Assembly: GCA_016870425.1 (NCBI GenBank) | Contig: VGBQ01000126.1 | Location: forward strand, 1-7,751 | Length of the DNA stretch: 7,751 nt | DNA from: Actinomycetota bacterium | GTDB lineage: Bacteria; Actinomycetota; Actinomycetes; S36-B12 | Direction of reading: 5' to 3' | Shown: positions 5,042 to 7,751 of the stretch, in pieces | Layout: every line of letters starts with the position of its first letter | How positions within the stretch are numbered: position 1 is the stretch's first letter | The notes under the pieces: model-generated | What the model saw: the letters and a program-made list of their open reading frames with translations, nothing else | Databases searched by the model: none | Told to the model about the DNA's origin: nothing | Program-made: the position numbers and the translations under genes

Positions 5042-6595
5042 ATGATCGTGCATCGCAGTCCCCTGCCCGACGTCGACATCCCCGACATCACCGTCACCGC
5101 GCATGTCCTGCGCTGGGCCGATCGGGTGCCTGACCGGCCAGCGCTCATCGACGGACCGACGGGGCGCACCTACACCTACGGCCAGCTCGCCATGATGATC
5201 GGCAGCTTCGCGGGTGGGCTCGCGGCGCGCGGCCTGGGGCCCGGCGACACCATCGCGCTGATGGCGCCCAACATCCCGGAGTACGCCGTCGCCTTCCACG
5301 GCGCTGCCGTCGCGGGTGTAGCGGTGAGCACGATCAACCCGACCTACACCGCCGAAGAGGTGCGCTTCCAGCTGCGGGACTCCGGTGCCGTCATGCTCAT
5401 CACGATCGCGATGTTCGTCGACGTGGCTAGGGAGGCGGCGGAGGGCACCGCCGTGCAGGACATCGTCGTCATCGGCGAAGCGCCCGAGGGGACCCTGCCG
5501 GTGACGGCGCTCTTGGGCGAGCCCATCTCCCAGGTAGCCGTCGACACGAGCGAGCACATCGTGGTGCTGCCCTATTCCTCCGGGACTACCGGATTCCCCA
5601 AGGGCGTCATGCTCACGCACCGCAACCTCGTGGCCAACCTCTGCCAGATCGAGCCGGGCCTGGCTGTGGAGGAGGGTGAGGTCGCGCTGGCCGTGCTGCC
5701 CTTCTTCCACATCTACGGCATGCAGGTGCTCATGAACGGACTGCTGGCGCAGGGCATCACGATCGTGACCCTCCCGCGCTTCGACCTCGAGCAGGCCCTC
5801 GGGATCATTCAGGACCAGCGCGTGACGCGCTTCTTTGCCGTCCCCCCGATCGTTCTCGCGCTGGCCAAGCACCCGGTCGTCGATTCCTACGACCTGTCAT
5901 CGCTCAAGCAGGTCTTCTCGGGCGCCGCACCGCTGAGTGCGGAGCTCGCGCTAGAAGCAGGTGCGCGCATCGGCTGCGAAGTGGTGCAGGGATACGGCAT
6001 GACCGAGATGAGCCCGGTGTCGCACCTCACTCCGCAGGGGCACTTCAAGGCGGGCACATCCGGCGTCACCGTGCCCAATGCCGAGTGCCGCATCGTCGAT
6101 CCGGTGACGGGAGAGGATCAGCCGGTCGGAGGCGAGGGTGAACTCTGGGTGCGTGGACCCATGGTGATGAAGGGCTATCTCAATAACCCCGAGGCGACCG
6201 CGGCGACGATCGATGCCGACGGCTGGCTGCACACGGGGGATGTCGGATTCATCGATGTCGACGGCCACCTCACGGTGGTCGATCGGGTGAAGGAGCTCAT
6301 CAAGGTCAAGGGATTCCAGGTCGCCCCGGCTGAGCTGGAGGCACTCCTGCTCACGCACCCGGCCGTGGCCGACGCCGCGGTGATCGGCGTGCCCGATGAC
6401 GAGGCGGGTGAGCTCCCGAGGGCCTTCGTGGTCCTCAAGCCCGGCCAGGAGCTCGCGGCGGCCGACATCACCGACTTCACCCGCCAGCACGTCGCGACGT
6501 ACAAGGTGGTCCACGACGTGGTCTTCACCGAGGCGATCCCCAAGTCCCCCTCGGGCAAGATCCTCCGGAGGATGCTGCGCGACCAGGGCGCGTAG
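5042..6595 (+). CDS. Acyl-CoA synthetase, 4-coumarate-CoA ligase-like
   Basis: Cytoplasmic enzyme of the ANL adenylating family: it activates a carboxylic acid with ATP to an acyl-AMP and then transfers it to coenzyme A. 517 residues, normal for the family, with both domains complete. Core motifs in order: P-loop YSSGTTGFPKGV (178-189), LPFFHIYGM (219-227), FFAVPP (264-269), SGAAPLS (293-299), YGMTEMSP (318-325), GWLHTGD (394-400, with the ribose-binding Asp400), DRVKELIKVKGFQV (414-427, with the hinge region), and PSGKILRR (503-510) with the catalytic Lys506. The overall motif set is closest to the 4-coumarate-CoA ligase/medium-chain acyl-CoA ligase group, so an aromatic or medium-length acid is the best guess; the exact acid cannot be read from motifs. 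There is no targeting sequence. It is last in the cluster and probably draws on the acid made by the upstream amidase or oxidation steps. Confidence 0.94.
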   Translation: MIVHRSPLPDVDIPDITVTAHVLRWADRVPDRPALIDGPTGRTYTYGQLAMMIGSFAGGLAARGLGPGDTIALMAPNIPEYAVAFHGAAVAGVAVSTINPTYTAEEVRFQLRDSGAVMLITIAMFVDVAREAAEGTAVQDIVVIGEAPEGTLPVTALLGEPISQVAVDTSEHIVVLPYSSGTTGFPKGVMLTHRNLVANLCQIEPGLAVEEGEVALAVLPFFHIYGMQVLMNGLLAQGITIVTLPRFDLEQALGIIQDQRVTRFFAVPPIVLALAKHPVVDSYDLSSLKQVFSGAAPLSAELALEAGARIGCEVVQGYGMTEMSPVSHLTPQGHFKAGTSGVTVPNAECRIVDPVTGEDQPVGGEGELWVRGPMVMKGYLNNPEATAATIDADGWLHTGDVGFIDVDGHLTVVDRVKELIKVKGFQVAPAELEALLLTHPAVADAAVIGVPDDEAGELPRAFVVLKPGQELAAADITDFTRQHVATYKVVHDVVFTEAIPKSPSGKILRRMLRDQGA

Positions 6596-6644
6596 GAGGC
6601 CACTCGCCATCCGCCCGAGGACATGATCAACCCGGGGACATGGC

Positions 6645-6666
6645 ACCTGGGACGGACCTGGGAAGG
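6645..6666 (+). repeat. 11-bp tandem direct repeat
   Basis: ACCTGGGACGG (6645-6655) is followed directly by ACCTGGGAAGG (6656-6666), with one mismatch in eleven. The second copy supplies most of the hairpin at 6654-6669. It could be two half-sites on one face of the helix (11-bp spacing is close to a helical turn) or just a local duplication. Confidence 0.5.
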
Positions 6667-6669
6667 TCC
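6654..6669 (+). terminator. Possible hairpin terminator of the five-gene cluster
   Basis: GGACCT-GGGA-AGGTCC is a perfect 6-bp stem with a 4-nt loop, starting about 58 bases after the ligase stop. It is short and not followed by T residues, so it is a weak candidate; it is the only clear hairpin I found near the operon end. Confidence 0.3.
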
Positions 6670-6746
6670 TGTGACGGCCCTCACATGTGCGACGCGCCGA
6701 CTGCGGACTCACGGACCTCAGGGAGACTTCGGCCCCTCCACTGCCC

Positions 6747-6752
6747 CATAAT
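6747..6752 (+). promoter_or_regulatory. Candidate -10 box for the secreted wall protein gene
   Basis: CATAAT matches five of six bases of TATAAT and sits in the only AT-richer spot of the gap. It would place the transcript start near 6759, giving a leader of about 34 bases that carries the ribosome site at 6783. No convincing -35 was seen. Immediately downstream is the inverted repeat GGCAT-CGGCTT-ATGCC (6755-6770), which could be an operator or a small leader hairpin. Confidence 0.35.
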
Positions 6753-6782
6753 GTGGCATCGGCTTATGCCGTCGACACCGAT

Positions 6783-6788
6783 GGAGGA
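6783..6788 (+). promoter_or_regulatory. Ribosome binding site for the secreted wall protein gene
   Basis: GGAGGA lies four bases before the GTG at 6793. It favours this GTG over the in-frame ATG at 6781, which has no ribosome site and no -10 box at leaderless spacing, and which would overlap the Shine-Dalgarno sequence itself. Confidence 0.6.
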
Positions 6789-6792
6789 CCCT

Positions 6793-7751
6793 GTGCGACC
6801 CGCCCGACTCGCGACCGCCGTCGTCGTCGTGGCGCTCGCCGCCGGTCTTGTCCAGGCCCCGGCGCTGGCAGAGTCCTCCAAGCCGGCCGGCGTCGCGGCC
6901 GTCACGACCGGCTCGTCGGTCACCAACGACGACACCACGGGACCGACCGATCCGCCGGTGGCGCCGACCATCCCGGCGCCGAAGAAGCTCGCCTACGTCC
7001 TCGGCGCGGACTCCGCGACCATCACGTTCGTCCCGCCCGTGACCGATGCCGAGATCGTCAACTACGAGTGGTCGGACAAGGGCGGAGTCTGGGTCGCTCT
7101 CAACCCGCCCGTGGCCACGAGCCCGGTCACGTTGACCAACCTGCAGCCTGGCGAGCGCTACCTGGTGTCACTGCGCGCCGTGGGCGCGGATGGCACGCGC
7201 GGCACGCCGTCCTACGCCATCAGCTTCAAGATCAAGCCCCCGCCGCCGCCGCAGCCGACCCGGCCGGTGACCTTCGAAGCGGATGGCAAGGTCCTCGCCA
7301 AGGAGAGCGGAGCGTCTGCCTCCATCATCAGCGTCAAGCCGGGTGCGGCGATCAAGATTCGCAACGTGCCCGATGGGGCGGTGATCGCGGTCGTCGATCG
7401 CAACGATCCCGTCTTCACCGTGGCGGTCCGCGAGACGAGCAAGGCTCGCATGTGGGTGACCGAGCAGTTGCCCCCCGCGAGGCGACTGTGGATCACGGTC
7501 ACGGACACCACCGGCATCGTCGTCGGCCGGGTCAACTTCAAGGTCGGTCGCGCCGAGAAGTCCTTCACCGTCGACGTGTGGCCCAAGGGCAAGAACCTCG
7601 GCTCCGGAGTGCCCCTGATCGTCGACTTCGGCATGCCCATCATCAACAAGGAGGCGGTGGAGAAGGCCCTGGTCGTGACGTCCGACAAGGACTTCGGTGA
7701 GGCGGGCTGGTACTGGGTCGACCCCCAGAAGGCGGTCTTCCGCCCCCGTGA
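6793..7751 (+). CDS. Secreted multi-domain protein, probable L,D-transpeptidase, 3' end outside window
   Basis: The frame is open for 319 codons from GTG 6793 to the window edge without a stop. A Sec signal peptide is clear: RPAR, a Val/Ala-rich core (9-20), and cleavage probably after ALA at residue 26. A Ser/Thr/Asp/Pro-rich linker follows to about residue 62. Residues 63-148 look like a fibronectin type III domain (DSATITFVPP, YEWSD, then LQPGERYLVSLRAV and a closing strand). A PPPPPQP hinge (149-155) leads to a second beta-rich domain (157-255). The last part (about 256-319) has VPLIVDFGMPI, AVEKALVVT and YWVDPQKAVFRPR, matching the Ig-like domain that precedes the YkuD catalytic domain in mycobacterial L,D-transpeptidases. 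Such enzymes make 3-3 peptidoglycan cross-links. The catalytic HxxxxxxxSHGC(I/V)R region would lie beyond the window, so the enzyme assignment is inference. It appears unrelated to the upstream metabolic operon. Confidence 0.75.
   Translation, partial: MRPARLATAVVVVALAAGLVQAPALAESSKPAGVAAVTTGSSVTNDDTTGPTDPPVAPTIPAPKKLAYVLGADSATITFVPPVTDAEIVNYEWSDKGGVWVALNPPVATSPVTLTNLQPGERYLVSLRAVGADGTRGTPSYAISFKIKPPPPPQPTRPVTFEADGKVLAKESGASASIISVKPGAAIKIRNVPDGAVIAVVDRNDPVFTVAVRETSKARMWVTEQLPPARRLWITVTDTTGIVVGRVNFKVGRAEKSFTVDVWPKGKNLGSGVPLIVDFGMPIINKEAVEKALVVTSDKDFGEAGWYWVDPQKAVFRPR

Larger units (their letters stand above)
6596..6780. other. Non-coding gap after the operon
   Basis: About 185-197 bases without a credible gene. 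A 42-codon ATG frame (6623-6751) has no good start signal and no recognisable sequence. The gap contains an 11-bp tandem repeat, a small hairpin, and near its end an AT-richer stretch with a -10-like box and a short inverted repeat, which are listed separately. No tRNA or riboswitch-like structure was seen. Confidence 0.6.

Noticed and set aside
5006..5872. A 288-codon minus-strand frame, and a similar one at 5951-6712
   Set aside because: Both are antisense shadows of the acyl-CoA ligase gene, with low-complexity His/Arg/Gly/Asp composition and no domain signature.
6623..6751. A 42-codon ATG frame in the gap after the ligase gene
   Set aside because: GAGG lies only two bases before the ATG, no promoter-like box is at leaderless spacing, and the peptide has no recognisable feature.
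6781..6792. ATG at 6781 as the start of the wall-protein gene
   Set aside because: It is in frame and cannot be fully excluded, but it has no ribosome site of its own, it precedes the GGAGGA site that serves GTG 6793, and it would add acidic residues before the signal peptide.
6687..7700. A 337-codon plus-strand frame over the wall-protein region
   Set aside because: Its product is Arg/Gly/His low-complexity sequence. The overlapping frame from 6793 has a signal peptide, FnIII-like and Ig-like domains and a ribosome site, so that frame is the real gene.

Overview
The window is high-GC DNA from what looks like an actinobacterium (Actinomycetota). Three things point there: the GC-rich codon use; three start codons with a TANNNT -10 box at exactly -12 to -7, which predicts leaderless mRNAs; and a secreted protein with a cell-wall L,D-transpeptidase-type Ig domain. 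Genus and species cannot be read from this sequence alone.

Layout. (1) Positions 1-849: the 3' part of an EamA/DMT-family permease, its 5' end outside the window. (2) Positions 854-1252, minus strand: a small orphan lipoprotein, convergent with the permease. The two stop codons lie in opposite arms of one perfect 18-nt hairpin. (3) A 36-bp divergent intergenic region carrying two back-to-back leaderless promoters. (4) Positions 1289-6595: a tightly packed plus-strand cluster of five genes: NADPH-dependent FMN reductase-like flavoprotein, FMN-dependent alpha-hydroxy acid oxidase/dehydrogenase (LldD type), acetamidase/formamidase (FmdA/AmdA), short-chain dehydrogenase/reductase, and a 4-coumarate-CoA-ligase-like acyl-CoA synthetase. 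Genes 1-2 overlap by ATGA. Gene 3 has its own leaderless promoter, repeating the 12-mer GCTAGCGTCCCC found before gene 1. Genes 3-4 and 4-5 are 33 and 13 bp apart, and genes 2, 4 and 5 have Shine-Dalgarno sites. (5) Positions 6596-6792: a non-coding gap with an 11-bp tandem repeat, a small hairpin and a candidate promoter. (6) From 6793 to the window end: the N-terminal part of a secreted, multi-domain protein (FnIII-like domain, proline hinge, Ig-like domains), probably an L,D-transpeptidase whose catalytic domain lies outside.

How the genes may work together. The five-gene cluster has the enzyme types needed to hydrolyse an amide to a carboxylic acid, oxidise an alpha-hydroxy acid to an alpha-keto acid, oxidise or reduce a carbonyl/alcohol, and activate an acid as its CoA thioester. 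It therefore reads as a small catabolic operon for an unknown, possibly aromatic or 2-hydroxy-acid-amide, substrate. Each family call is well supported; the joint pathway and substrate are inference. No regulator, transport partner, mobile element, RNA gene or CRISPR array was recognised in the window.
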